The notes under the pieces: model-generated
What the model saw: only the letters and a program-made list of their open reading frames with translations
What the model was told of the DNA's origin: nothing
Database searches by the model: none
Shown: positions 42,959 to 53,195 of the stretch, in pieces
Layout of the letters: every line of letters begins with the position of its first letter
How positions within the stretch are numbered: position 1 is the first letter of the stretch
From: Symsagittifera roscoffensis
Taxonomy: Eukaryota; Xenacoelomorpha; Acoela; Convolutidae
Assembly: GCF_963678635.1 (NCBI RefSeq)
Contig: NC_087067.1
Location: forward strand, 44,491,829 to 44,555,828
Length of the DNA: 64,000 nucleotides
Direction of reading: 5' to 3'
Program-made: the position numbers and the translations under genes

Positions 42959-45900
42959 CTAAAAGAGAACAAAGAGAACAGAAGGGGCAAGCAAAAAGAC
43001 GCGTAAAACTTATTGCGGCAATACTGAGGAGAAAATGTTCGTTTTATTTGGGGGGGGGCTGGCTCGACTAGACATGTTATAGTTTGTTTCAATCAAAAGA
43101 CCGGGCATCTGTTGCACGGTGCACGGTAATGTAGCAAAAGGTAGACAAGTCATTAAGTAGACAACTACTATATTAACTAATCAGCATCGAAAACAAGAAG
43201 CAAACTGTAGGAAGTAAATCGGTTACGTAGCAGTATTTAGACAACCGCGTATTCAGACTCGTCAGTATTTAGACAAAAGTTGAATTAACCAATCAGAATA
43301 GAGAAAGCAAAAAAAATCACTCAAGAAAAATGAAATATTATTGGACAAAACTTAAAACGATATTTTAAGTAGAATAAATTTAAGCCGACAGTAGGTTAAT
43401 AGTTTGAGAAAATTCATAGTTTTTCAAAAGTTTTGACAAATGACTGCAACTCCCTCCCAATACATTTTCGATGACAAGTGACTCCCCAGATAAAAAATTT
43501 CAGACGAAGTATTTTTCTTCCAATAACTGATATTTTGTTGTTTTTTCGGGACTGGTTCGCCACGAGAAATTCTTCGTAATTGCATGCGAGATTCGATTTC
43601 TTGGGCACTTTATTTTTTCAGCAAATTCAAAAAATTTGGCTGAACGACCCCAACTTCTTTGTTCTATCTCATATTTCAATTTTCGCATTTGTTGGTAGTT
43701 CTCAGGGTAACATCCCTGTTAAAAACATTCCACATAACAAGGGGGACGTAACCACTCATCCAAAACTCAGTAATGTACTGAAACTTTTTTCAAGATTTTG
43801 GTGCCGAGAAATTTTTTTCGATATTTCGGACTGAAAGTTTTGGAAACATATAATCAGCTCATCAATTGGTAAAAAAGGCACGCTGAATAGTCTACAAGCT
43901 ATCAAGTGCAGGATCGGATCATTTTTATATTCTCTCAAAAATCCGAGTTCCTGAAATTTTTGAAAAATACACTGGGCATAGTGAAACCAAAATCCGAGAT
44001 GGCTCGTGAGCTAAAACATTTTTTTGATTGCCGGCATGATCCTATTTTCAAAATCAGTTAAAAAAATTTTGGCATCAACGGCCAATTACAAAAAAAGGCA
44101 TTTTTGGGTCAAAAACTCAAAAAATGGTTGTATGTTTCTTCACTTTTTCGCATGAGAAATGCCCAGACGATCGGTACTTTCCAATTTTCACTCGATCCGA
44201 AGGGCGAAAATTGTATAAATTTGTAAGAACGTTCGGGGGGCCGTTTTGAACGTTCCATCTCCCAAATTATTTTTTGACCTTAGCAAAAGTTCGAGTCCCT
44301 GAATTGTTGCAAATATTAGCATATCATCGCCTTGGTGCAGTAGAAAATATTTGTTGTTAGAGGTTTTCGTCCATTGGTTGTTGAGAATTATTTCCTCAAA
44401 GTTTTTGGGTATGGTGCAAATTTTTTTTCAAGGGTTTGACACATTGCTCTTCGTACTTGGCTGAATGCTGGCGGCAAATATTTTTCATCTGTTTCCGGCA
44501 CTTGATTTTCGTAAATTGTTTTCAGGGGGACACCTGGTTTTTTTCATTTTTTCCGGTAATTTTTTCCTTAAATTTTTGCTCCGACACGCGATCTTCTGGG
44601 GGCAATTGGTGTCGAGTCGCAGGTTTATTAAAAAATTTTTCATTTGAAATTTCGAGAGTTAATCGTGACGGGCAATTATCAATAACGCATTTATAGTATT
44701 GAATATTTTCTCTTCTTTGGTTTTTCTTTTACAAATAACCATCAAAAAATAATTTTAACCCTTTAAACGGGGTTTTCACGAGCAAAAATTCCATTATTTT
44801 GCAATAATTTTTTGCCAACTTTCGGCCAATTGAGATAATAATTCGTTAGTTTTCAATTTCTTGTTTGTTTTAGCGTTTAGATTTTGATTCATTTCGACCA
44901 ATCAAAATTGAGTATTTACTTTGTCTAAATACTGACGAGTATGATTGCGCGGTTGTCTAAATACAAACCTCACTCCAAGTAAATCATCATTAATTATTTC
45001 ATTTCCTGAGTTTTCTTTCTGTTCCCAATTCTGATTGGTTAATATAGTACTTGTTTGCTTTTATAGTATTTGATAAAGGTTTTCTTTAATATAGATTGTC
45101 TATTTTTTTATTGCACTGGGTATACGGTGCGTGGCACGGAGCCGAACACCCGCCGGATAGCCGAAAAATAAATTCAATCCCGGATAGCCGAAAAACAAAT
45201 TCGTTACCGCATAGCCGAAAAAAAATTCGTTCCCGGATAGCCGAAATTTTGTATCTACTTAACAATTACCCCCCTACCCATTTCTTGTTAAAAGGGGGGA
45301 TTCGAGATTCGTTACTAGGTACCATAGGGGGCAAAAATAGTTAAAAAGATCCTACAAACTTACTTAAAAACATTGTTTTTTTTTCTATTTGGGGTACCCC
45401 CTATCTCTACCCCCCAACCATACACTTAGTCCCATCTTTCTGCCTTCCCACTCCCTTCCCCTCCTCCCAATTACCCCCTCCCCTTACCCACATTTAGCCC
45501 ATTCCCCCCAGCAAAAAAAAACGCGTTAAAAAATTGGACAAATGTTTTAAAAAAACAGGCCAAAACGTTTTTCAGCGCGCGCTCCCCTTTAAAGTTAGCA
45601 AATACTAAAATATTTTTGGGTTTGTCGGCCGAAAATGGATATAATAAAACATACCAAAGAGGGACCCTTTGGTTGGTGAGGGGGGTCGAATCCCTGTTGT
45701 AGTCAGACTTTTGTTGTTAATTAATTCAATGAGAGTAAAAAAAATTAGCCAATCCAATCTCTTCAAAATGTTCAAAACTTTGTAAGCTAACAGGCTGCAA
45801 AATTTTGAAGCATTTCCTGTCCAATCAAAATGCGTCTCAATTTAGTGAAGAGGTTTCTGATTTAACTTAATTAAAACCGGAGGTATTTAGTTTTTTCGGC

Positions 45901-48900
45901 TATCCGGGAATGCGGCTCCGTGGTTACGCACCGGGTATACCTGCAAGATCTGCGGCTGTTTGTTTTGCTGTTTGCACTGGCCCGGTTTGTCACACATCCG
46001 TCCCCACCCTACTGCAAACACCTCCTCCCCTTCCTCCGGATGCTCACTTTCATTGGCTGCAATCAATACTAACTATTATTGCATCAATCATGCAATTAAC
46101 AGAAGTATTGCATCACATAGTAGTGTATCTCATTGGTTGCAGTTAAGAGTACTTCTTCAATATCAGAACTGAGATCCAATTCCTAGGTCGAACCGGTCAA
46201 ATTGTCAGACCCATTCGACCCGAAAAAAAGTGTGATTCGAAGCATCCGACTGAAACTATCTATAATTCGAGTCACCAAAATGAAAGAGATTGTGATGAGA
46301 CTCAAGTTCGACCGTGCATGAATTTTTTTACTGGTGTTCGACCGAGAAAAAAATATTCGATCCAATCTTGTGCGAAAAAAAAATTAAAAATTAATTAACA
46401 ACCCCCCTTATAGACTACTCTGTCAACATTTTCCACTCCAATAGAAAAAAAATTTAAGCGGTGAAGCATTTCCGATTTTTATACTCAATAGCGAATGTCT
46501 TCCTGTTGCAATAAACAACGTTGCCTACATAACCTAATTACCAAAACAGCAAAGAAAAACCTGTACAATCAGGGGTACCCGAAAATTACACTCTACGACG
46601 GCTATATTTTATTGTTTCTATGTTTTTTTCATGTTCAATCACTTATCTAATTGAGGTTTAGAAAATAAGGAGAGAAAGAGAACTATTGTTAGGTATGCTA
46701 AAAACCGTTGATACATCGTCTCTTGGAATTGGCAGATGCTTAATAATTTAAATATTTCGATGGCATGGAAAATTTAGCAGGTCCAGTGCTGACAATTTTT
46801 TCAACCTCTTTTGACAAAGTAATCTGGATTTTTTTAAACGTTTATCTGCTCATTCCCGAAGTAACGAATCTCCAAAACTTATGTGAGCCAATCAGAATTC
46901 AGGATTAGCGCGACAATTTGTCAGTTTTTGAAATTTGAAGGGCGTTGATTAGTTGGAAATCATCGTTGTTCGGTATGAAAATAGTCCCTTTCATAAAACT
47001 TGAAGCCACAATTTAGTCATAAGTGATTCTGAGGTCATCAAGTGCACCTGATGACCTCAGAATTATATTTGACTAAATTGTGGCTTCAACTTTTTAAGTT
47101 TCATTTGTACCTGGAATAGCGATCGGCTGTGGGTTGCTGAACCTGCTTTTTGGGGGCAGACGCAGAATGGCCAAATCTGTCAGAGGATGTCGCACTATTT
47201 CTGCATCCGACTTTGGAATATTAAATGATTTACCTGCAATTTAAAAAAAGATTTATTTTAAATGATTTGCAATTTTAAATTTTGCATTCAGCTTGAAAAA
47301 AAAGAAAGCAATTTAGTTCAAACTTTTCCCTTGTTTTCGCTCATTATGTTTTTGGAAACTATGTCTTAGGTCATTCAAAAAAACATCCTAGAAAAAACCG
47401 AACGTTGTACCACTCAAAGGTATCTTAGAAAGAACAAAATTTACCGCTAGTTTGTCTCTTTTTGGCCTTTCTATTGAAATAATGCTATCTTTCAAATCCC
47501 GCTTCAAAGCACATTCTAAATAATTGGTATTTGCCCAAAAACCCAAAAAAAACTTTGCGTTCAGCCCAACTTTTTGATGACAAAATTGCAAAATTTAGTA
47601 AACCTTTCTTTTTGTCAGCACTTCCATATGTTATAACGAAGTATTTCGTTCGAGGAGGCACACAGTGTCTAGCTGTTAATACTGAAACATAAATCAATGA
47701 TTTAAACCCAAAGTCTTACACCCCCTCAGAAACTGCTCAAAACTGCACGTATCAAGGTAAAACCCTGAACCCTAAAAATTGCTACTATCCTTTGTGATTC
47801 CTACTACCATTCGATACCATTTAATTAACGATAATGCTTTACCTTTGGAGTTAAGCAAAACCCTAAGGGGAAATAATTTCCTCCTTTTTGATTCAGGGTC
47901 GGATGACAAAGACCGAAAGTTAATATTTGCCACGGGCAAGAACTTAGAAACTTTGGAAAGCAACACAGTCTGGAAAGCAGATGGGACATTTAAAGCATGT
48001 CCCGTGTTATTTTAAAATGATCAAATGTTTACAATTCATGCTGTGGTTAACAATCAAATTCTTCCATTAGTTTTCTTTCCTCAATGGGGTGTGCTCACCC
48101 TACTATTCACAAGTTTGTCCGATTCCTGAGAAAAGAGCAAACTCTGTCGAACAACAGATTGGCAAAGATAACTCTCGGAAAACTGCCGCCAAGGTGGAAA
48201 AATATAAAAAGGTCAAGCCAGACTATTTGAACGTCTGAAACATTATAATAACAAAAACATTCTCAATAAATTTCATTTTTAGACTCTTGGTTTTTTATTG
48301 TAATTTTTTCATCTAGTTTCTTTTGATCTGATCAAAGCTTTAACCGCTACTAATTGTGGCTTGCTACGAGTCGTCGCGTGTTGCAAATAGTCGCTTTTTA
48401 CAAAAGCTACAAATAATTTCTTGCGACGAATTGTCGCTTGCGACGTGTTTTCGCCATGCCCCGTGCCGCATCGCATTGGGTCACAATAAATATTGTTCGG
48501 AAGATTCAAGCATGTGCTCGGCTTGGTATCTGGTAGCCACAGAAAAGTGAAAAGTTATTTCCAACCAAGTTTACTTTAGTGGAGCAGCCTTTATATGAAA
48601 TTCTAATAAGGGTTCTTTGTTTCAATTCAAAAAAAACTGGAAGCTTCAAGGTCAAATCATTTTTCATTGATGAAAAATGTGCCCGGCAAATCTGCTATGT
48701 GATAACCCACGCCAAAAAGGCCGCTGAAGAAGTATGTTCAAGTTTTAAACAAGCTTCCCAAATAACATACCGGTTCAAACCAAGATTTGGAGACTGGTGA
48801 TCTTATTTGCGTGATTGGTGAATGCCAGAAAAAATTAGGTTAAGAAAAATTTAAGTTAAGTTAATTTAAGAAAAAAGTTAAGTAAATGTTGCTCTGGTTT

Positions 48901-50190
48901 AGTTGCTAGAAATTGGCACTATAAGCAAAAAACCGATGCCAATTTGTATTGAACCGTGTTTGAACCCAAACGACGCTTCTGGTTATAATTTAAAACTAAA
49001 TAATTACTTTATATAACTACTTCCTAGAAAGACCTCAATTGAAGTTGTCAGTGCTCGACCTAAAAGAATAGCTGAGACAGGGAATTGGATCGAGCACAAA
49101 CGCGAAACAGTGCGAGCACGGTCAAAATATATCAAAAATTAGTCAAGCACGGTCGAAGCATACTGTGAGCATGGTCGAAACATCAAATATTGGTCGAGAT
49201 GGTCAAAAATAATCTCGCTCGGGTCCAGCACGGTCAAAACATACACATATTTGGTGGAGACGGTCGAAACATACAGCGAGAGCACCTCGACCCGGGTAGG
49301 TTTTGTCTGTCTAAACTGTGATTGTACCTCAAACTCAGTCGCAAAAAATTAGTGCTTTGTGGTAGAGTGTGAGTTATCGGTGGTCGTAAAGTAAACTGTA
49401 AAGAGTAAATAATTCTTTTTAGGATAATTTAATTGGATGTTCCAATTGGGTAATTTAATAAATGCTGAACTATTTCCCCAACAAGTCGTAAGGAAAGCAC
49501 AAAACAAGAAACCACCATACTGAGTGCACTTTTATTCAGCGAAATTAGTAAGGAAAATGTCCTTTTATTTTTCACCTGTTTTGGCTGACAAGATAGACCC
49601 TCCGCAAATTTGGCATCCGCTGAAAGAAAACATTGTAACTTATTTACCACGTAGCTAATTGAAGCTAACTTTGTTTCTATGTTATGTTTAGAAACGTTCG
49701 TTAAAATGTTATGGTTGGTGAGTCAAAAGTGAATATACTGCTGCTGCTATAGTTGATGAAGGTATATGGAGTATTTTTGAAAATAGCCTCCACCGTACCT
49801 CGCGAAATGCAAACATCAAAAAGGGGGATTTTGGTTAGAGATGAAAAAAGGAAAAACCTGTCGAATCTTTTCAATTGTATCCCCCCTCGGGTATCTAGTA
49901 ACGAAAATCCCCCCACCCTTCTATAAAGAAATAAATCAATGGCTAAGCATGCAAGAATTTTATATCTATAAACGAACTCCCCCCTTGGCAAAAGGGGGGA
50001 TATAGTTGAAGAGGTCCAACCTGTGTGAGCATATTTCAATGTACACCATCCACGGGTGATCGTCATAATCAGCTGTCACTCCATTGACGATTCTATTACC
50101 ATCTGCAAGCACCGAAGAGACTAAACTAGTTAGTACAACATAACTAGTTAATAACAAGATACTAGCTATGTTAGTATCAAAATATGACAT
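42814..50190 (-). CDS. Secreted trypsin-family serine protease (six exons seen)
   Basis: Exons on the minus strand: 50190-50021, 49619-49576, 47681-47604, 47233-47111, 46056-45941 and 42958-42814. All have AG acceptors and GT donors, and the split codons join in frame at all five junctions. The product has a signal peptide (SILLLTSYVVLTSLVSSVLA), the activation site R-IVNG, HPWMVYIE, CGGSIL, the catalytic His in VLTARHC (Ala is usual at the Arg), the catalytic Asp in TDLAILRL, VFAVGWGRM, and the catalytic Ser in ACMGDSGGPL. The residue six before Ser is Asp (D189), so cleavage after Lys/Arg is expected. Family members are secreted zymogens of about 230-260 catalytic residues. The last approximately 40 residues of the barrel were not found. 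Introns hold a MULE fragment, a palindrome and a TIR element. It may end in the exon at 40510-40380. Confidence 0.88.
45151..45253 (+). repeat. 26-27 bp tandem repeat inside the left terminal repeat
   Basis: Four copies of the block ccggatagccgaaaaa..aattc, the last one partial. Confidence 0.85.
45535..45715 (-). mobile_element. hAT-like MITE body, minus orientation
   Basis: gcgcgcgctcccctttaaag, tcggccgaaaatggatataa, accaaagagggaccctttgg and ggggtcgaatccctg are the inverse of blocks at 30604-30840. Confidence 0.6.
45941..46056 (-). CDS. Trypsin gene exon 5
   Basis: Acceptor ttgattgcag; the exon encodes EEVFAVGWGRMCDKPGQCKQ and ends in CAG. The donor GTATAC is the terminus of the TIR element at 45119-45941. 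Confidence 0.83.
46990..47103. repeat. Palindrome beside trypsin exon 4
   Basis: ttgaagccacaatttagtca and gattctgaggtcatca on the left arm are mirrored by tgatgacctcagaatt and tgactaaattgtggcttcaa on the right. The centre is gtgcac. Arms are about 45 bases with few mismatches. Confidence 0.88.
47111..47233 (-). CDS. Trypsin gene exon 4: catalytic Asp
   Basis: Acceptor ttaaattgcag, donor CCAG|GTACAA. It encodes EIVRHPLTDLAILRLPPKSR. A hairpin-forming palindrome starts about 10 bases past the donor. Confidence 0.85.
47604..47681 (-). CDS. Trypsin gene exon 3: catalytic His
   Basis: Acceptor ttgatttatgtttcag, donor AAAG|GTTTAC. It encodes LTARHCVPPRTKYFVITYGS. The His precedes the conserved Cys. 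Confidence 0.85.
47776..48240 (+). pseudogene. MULE-like transposase fragment
   Basis: The plus-strand reading gives FLLFDSGSDDKDRKLIFATG, LETLESNTVWKADGTFKACP, then in another frame FTIHAVVNNQILPLV. This is the W-x-A-D-G-T-F-K...P-x-x-F..L-Y-T-I-H block of invertebrate MULE-domain transposases; its Asp is the first catalytic residue. A short downstream piece (VHKFVRFLRKEQTLSNNRLA) matches the C-terminal part, so the middle is deleted. It lies antisense in trypsin intron 2. Confidence 0.65.
49576..49619 (-). CDS. Trypsin gene exon 2 (44 nt microexon)
   Basis: Acceptor gttttctttcag, donor ACAG|GTGAAA. It encodes GCQICGGSILSAKT, the conserved C-G-G-S strand. Entry and exit phases match exons 1 and 3. 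Confidence 0.82.
50021..50190 (-). CDS. Trypsin gene exon 1: signal peptide and IVNG start
   Basis: 56 codons plus two bases. The signal peptide core is followed by ADGNR|IVNGVTADYDDHPWMVYI, the short propeptide and mature N-terminus. Donor CACAG|GTTGGA. Confidence 0.85.
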
Positions 50191-50348
50191 CTAATTAAGT
50201 ACAAACGTTGTGTAAAAAGATATGTAACAAAAAATCAATGTTAAATGTCACATTCAACGAGAGGTTATTAATTTTGACTTCTTCGACATAAACTTTCATA
50301 TTATTCTGATTCGTTTTTTTTTTCTTTAACTACATTGGTTAATTTACT

Positions 50349-50552
50349 CAGGGGCGGATTTAGGGGGGGGGGGGGGCGGACGACCCCCCCCCCTCTCAGG
50401 GATTCGAACCCCTGCCAACCCAAAGGGTCCTCCCTTTGGTACTTTTTAAGAAATCCATTTTTGGCCGAACGACCCTAAAATTTTTTTAAAGGCGCCTTCG
50501 ATTTTTTTTTACAAATCCGCCCCCCCTCGAGAAAATCCTAGATCCGCCCCTG
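50349..50552 (+). mobile_element. hAT-like MITE with both terminal inverted repeats
   Basis: The left end caggggcggatttagg and the right end cctagatccgcccctg are inverted copies. A G-run and C-run follow the left end. The body has agggattcgaacccctgcca, acccaaagggtcctcccttt and catttttggccg. The flanking 8-mers (aatttact and atggcata) do not match, so no target duplication survives. Confidence 0.75.
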
Positions 50553-50564
50553 ATGGCATATAAG

Positions 50565-50860
50565 CCTGCTTGAACCAATTTGGAACGATTTCTAAGACGG
50601 ATTAAATCTTGCTTACGCGTTAATAGCACGAAATATGTCCCGCGGTAATTGTCCCAAATTGGTCAAAATGGCAATCTTTAAACCCCCATAACTTTACGAA
50701 AAATGATCACAGGTGAAATATCTTTTCAAATTTGAGCTCATGACAACAATATCTTTTGAATGATGTAAAAAAATTCCGTCAAAAATGGCTAGTTAAAAAG
50801 TCGAAATTTGTCTGAAGAAAAAAAACCCGCCCCGAGCACAAATATTCCGTTACTTTCGTA
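50565..50860 (+). repeat. Dispersed repeat family D, copy 2
   Basis: aaccaatttggaacgatttc, cataactttacgaaaaatga, tcacaggtgaaatatctttt and gagctcatgacaacaatatc, in the same order as at 36200-36460. Confidence 0.6.
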
Positions 50861-50929
50861 TCGAAAGTCGGAACAATTAAGGTTTACTACTGCGCCATGT
50901 ACTCATATTGTTATACGACTGTGCTGTAG

Positions 50930-51180
50930 ATCCCAGCAGGACATTTCCGGACGGCCTCCCATATTCCCGAATTCCCGTGTGAACAAACAGACGTCGACTG
51001 GCTCCTCCAGAAGGAGCTACTCTGGCAGTGTGAATGACGTCATGGGGTTTGAACGAAGCAGCCTGAATGACGTCAGAGGAGGAGGACGAGGCTACGAGAG
51101 AAGCAGGACCAATCAGGATGTATCATTTAATCAACAACAGCAGTTCTCAACTCCGATTATCAGATTTATTTTTAATCATC
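50930..51180 (+). CDS. Exon of an unrecognised gene, disordered RGG/Ser-rich
   Basis: An acceptor (acgactgtgctgtag) ends at 50929. The following stretch is much more GC-rich than its surroundings and stays open: SQQDISGRPPIFPNSR, then SRRSYSGSVNDVMGFERSSL, then NDVRGGGRGYERSRTNQDVS and a Gln run. A donor could be CAG|GTTATT at 51181. The RGGGRG element and Gln run suggest a disordered, possibly RNA-binding tail. The reading frame upstream (to 50808) is AT-rich repeat and probably not coding. Neighbouring exons were not found; the Ty3 element at 51490 may sit in the next intron. Confidence 0.5.
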
Positions 51181-51489
51181 AGGTTATTTTTTTTTCTCAT
51201 TCTACCGAGCACTCTCGTAAATGGGAAGAAACTATGGCTCATTGTGATTTTTTTGGCCCGATTTTGACTACCGCTAAAAAGTTTATAAAGGGTATAATGT
51301 GGCATCTTATTCAAAAGTTTCCAATCCAAACTCGAATTTTAAAAAATCCAGTAGTTGGTCGAGTAAAGTGAGTGATTTTTTTATTTTTAGGCAAATTTAT
51401 GTTTATTTCTATAATTTAGGCAAAATTATGCAAAATTTGACCATGATTTGAACAATTTCCATTATTTTAGCCAGAATTTTTTTTATCAT

Positions 51490-51694
51490 TAATAAACTAT
51501 TCTAATTCTAAGGGTCTATATGTACAAGGTATGTATATAAGCTTAAATGTTAAAACGTAAAAAGGAAGTAGTTGAATTAAGAACGTTAAAAAGGACAACT
51601 GAACTTCCGTTCATATCGACCGATGGTCGTAACTAAACTGGTATTAATTAAAATACCGAAGGTCATTATAACATACTAAAAACGAACCACAACA
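51490..51694 (-). repeat. 3' LTR of the Ty3 element
   Basis: 205 bp, about 97% identical to the 5' LTR by eye. It is preceded in element orientation by a purine-rich tract. Confidence 0.95.
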
Positions 51695-51704
51695 TTTCCC
51701 ACCG
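51695..51704 (-). promoter_or_regulatory. Polypurine tract
   Basis: Minus strand GGTGGGAAA sits directly before the 3' LTR, the expected place for plus-strand priming. Confidence 0.6.
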
Positions 51705-52095
51705 GGAAAAAAATGAAACTGCAAACTAACTATATAACTCTATATACACCTTTTTTCCCCCTCAGAAAATGGAAGAATTTTACAAACTGCGACCAGAGGG
51801 TAAATATACAGCAGCAAAATGAAATCCACAATTGAAAGAGAATGTAGCAATGTACAGGGTGTCTATACAGAATTACAATTTTTACAGAATACGATAACTA
51901 ACTAAATAAACTAATCCACAACATGTACATTAACATGTACAATTGTATCTACAGGTGAAATTAAAAAGTCCGGCGGAAAATATGGATTACAGAATTGTTT
52001 TGTTAAGTTTGACTTGATATGTCGATTATAAGAATTGGTCCTCAAACTCATCCAATTTAGCTCTCACTTCTGAATCTATAGTTGATGAGATCTCA

Positions 52096-52998
52096 CTATA
52101 GTTGTCCATCTCTAATGAGGGGTTCCTTTGAGGTCGGGTAAGTTAAGTTTGAGTCCGAGGAATTCTCGTGGAGATGAGTCTTCGTGGTTGAAGTTGCAAG
52201 TCTGACCGTCCGGAGGGAGTTCCTTGAAGACCATGACAACGTAGTTTCTGCGACTAGAATCTGTCTGGGAGGCGCCTCCGCTAATGGAGTCAAAAGGTCA
52301 GAAGGAGAGTTGACCGCGAAAGTAGAACTGTGAAATTCCGTTGCCTGAGAGAATACAGTAGTTGGCGCCCCTAGGTCGTCTTTTTCTTGCACCACGTCTA
52401 TAAATCTCCGATTTCCGTAAAACTGTGGGGGGCCCACATTTCTGCGTGGTCTAGAATTTTGGGTCTTTGGAGTCACGCTGGTCGTCTGTTCCGGAATACT
52501 GTCTACCATAATTAGGTTGTCCTGTAATCCTTCAGGAGTATTCGCGTCGTGTATGACCACAATCTCCCGTGGGTCGTTGTTCGCTGTCCATTCTGAGCTC
52601 AAAAGTGGGGATTCGACATGACCTGTAATACTTAAGCCCTGATTAGACTCGGTATGGGGGTTTTGAGGTACGTTATTATTGGTCACATCGTCAAAGTAAT
52701 CTTCGATTATCCCGTCCCACGAATCTAGATTTAAGGAAGATGAACCTGAGGAAAATCTTGGAGAGTCTTGAGTGGCCGAGCTCGCGGTCGGTGCGCTAGT
52801 CCCTGCTCTGGTAATCTCCGTTCTCGGGGTGCCTTGTCTCGAGTGGCCGGTTGTTGTCGATCCAACTTTCTTCGGAGGGGAGAGTTTCCTTTTCCCAGCT
52901 AAACTCGAATGAATATGAATATTATGCCCAGTGGGTGTCTGATTCACTATTATCTTTTTGGGCCCTGGGAGTATTTTTCTTTTAAAGCCAGATCCGAT
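52096..52998 (-). pseudogene. Ty3 C-terminal tail, disordered
   Basis: Back in the frame of the integrase core, an open stretch without an ATG at its start (a GTG lies at 52947). It is rich in Ser, Thr and Pro and contains SRPRRNVGPPQFYGNRRFID, a motif I know from the tails of gypsy polyproteins. I therefore read it as the end of Pol, not an env gene: there is no signal peptide or membrane segment. Confidence 0.65.
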
Positions 52999-53195
52999 TT
53001 ACGTAAAACGTGACCGTTGCCGAGGGTAACTGTGTGCTCTGAAGAATCGATGATATCCTTCTTAACCAGATTAAAATAAGGGTCCCTATTTTTCCTGTTA
53101 GACACCTTTCTATATAAGTTACCTCCCATTACTGCTTTTCTTTTTCCCAGTGAATCTGAAGTTCGGGTAGTGTCGTCTGGGGGTTGTGTGTAGGC
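52950..53195 (-). pseudogene. Ty3 integrase C-terminal domain, shifted frame
   Basis: In the +1 frame relative to the core one reads GGNLYRKVSNRKNRDPYFNL, then TVTLGNGHVLRKSDLALK, the small beta-barrel-like end domain of gypsy integrases. The frame closes with a TAA at 52952-52950. Confidence 0.7.

Larger units (their letters stand above)
45119..45941. mobile_element. Terminal-inverted-repeat (foldback-like) element in trypsin intron 5
   Basis: The left end reads ggtatacggtgcgtggcacg, gagccg, ..ggatagccgaaaaa. The right end, inverted, reads ggtatacccggtgcgtaacc, acggagccg, ..ggatagccgaaaaa. The left arm then repeats its inner segment (ggatagccgaaaaa) in tandem at 45151-45253, as in foldback-type elements. 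The interior carries a hAT-like MITE copy (45535-45715) and T/C-rich sequence, with no ORF of note. The right end coincides with the splice donor of trypsin exon 5. A clean target duplication is not obvious; only CTG is shared. Confidence 0.75.

Noticed and set aside
43414-44696. Several short ORFs on both strands
   Set aside because: Poly-Lys/Phe rich translations of A- and T-runs with no supporting signals.
48579-48800. 73-codon plus-strand ORF with protein-like look (KCARQICYVITHAKKAAEEV)
   Set aside because: No acceptor or partner exon found, and it lies inside a repeat-filled trypsin intron; could be a transposon piece, but not enough to call.
49966-50020. Continuation of trypsin exon 1 ORF past 50021
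   Set aside because: Translation LFNYIPPFAKGG is unlike trypsin; the donor at 50020 and exon 2 give the conserved continuation instead.
52096-52947. Possible env gene of the Ty3 element
   Set aside because: No signal peptide, no membrane anchor, no ATG at its start; contains a Pol-tail motif.
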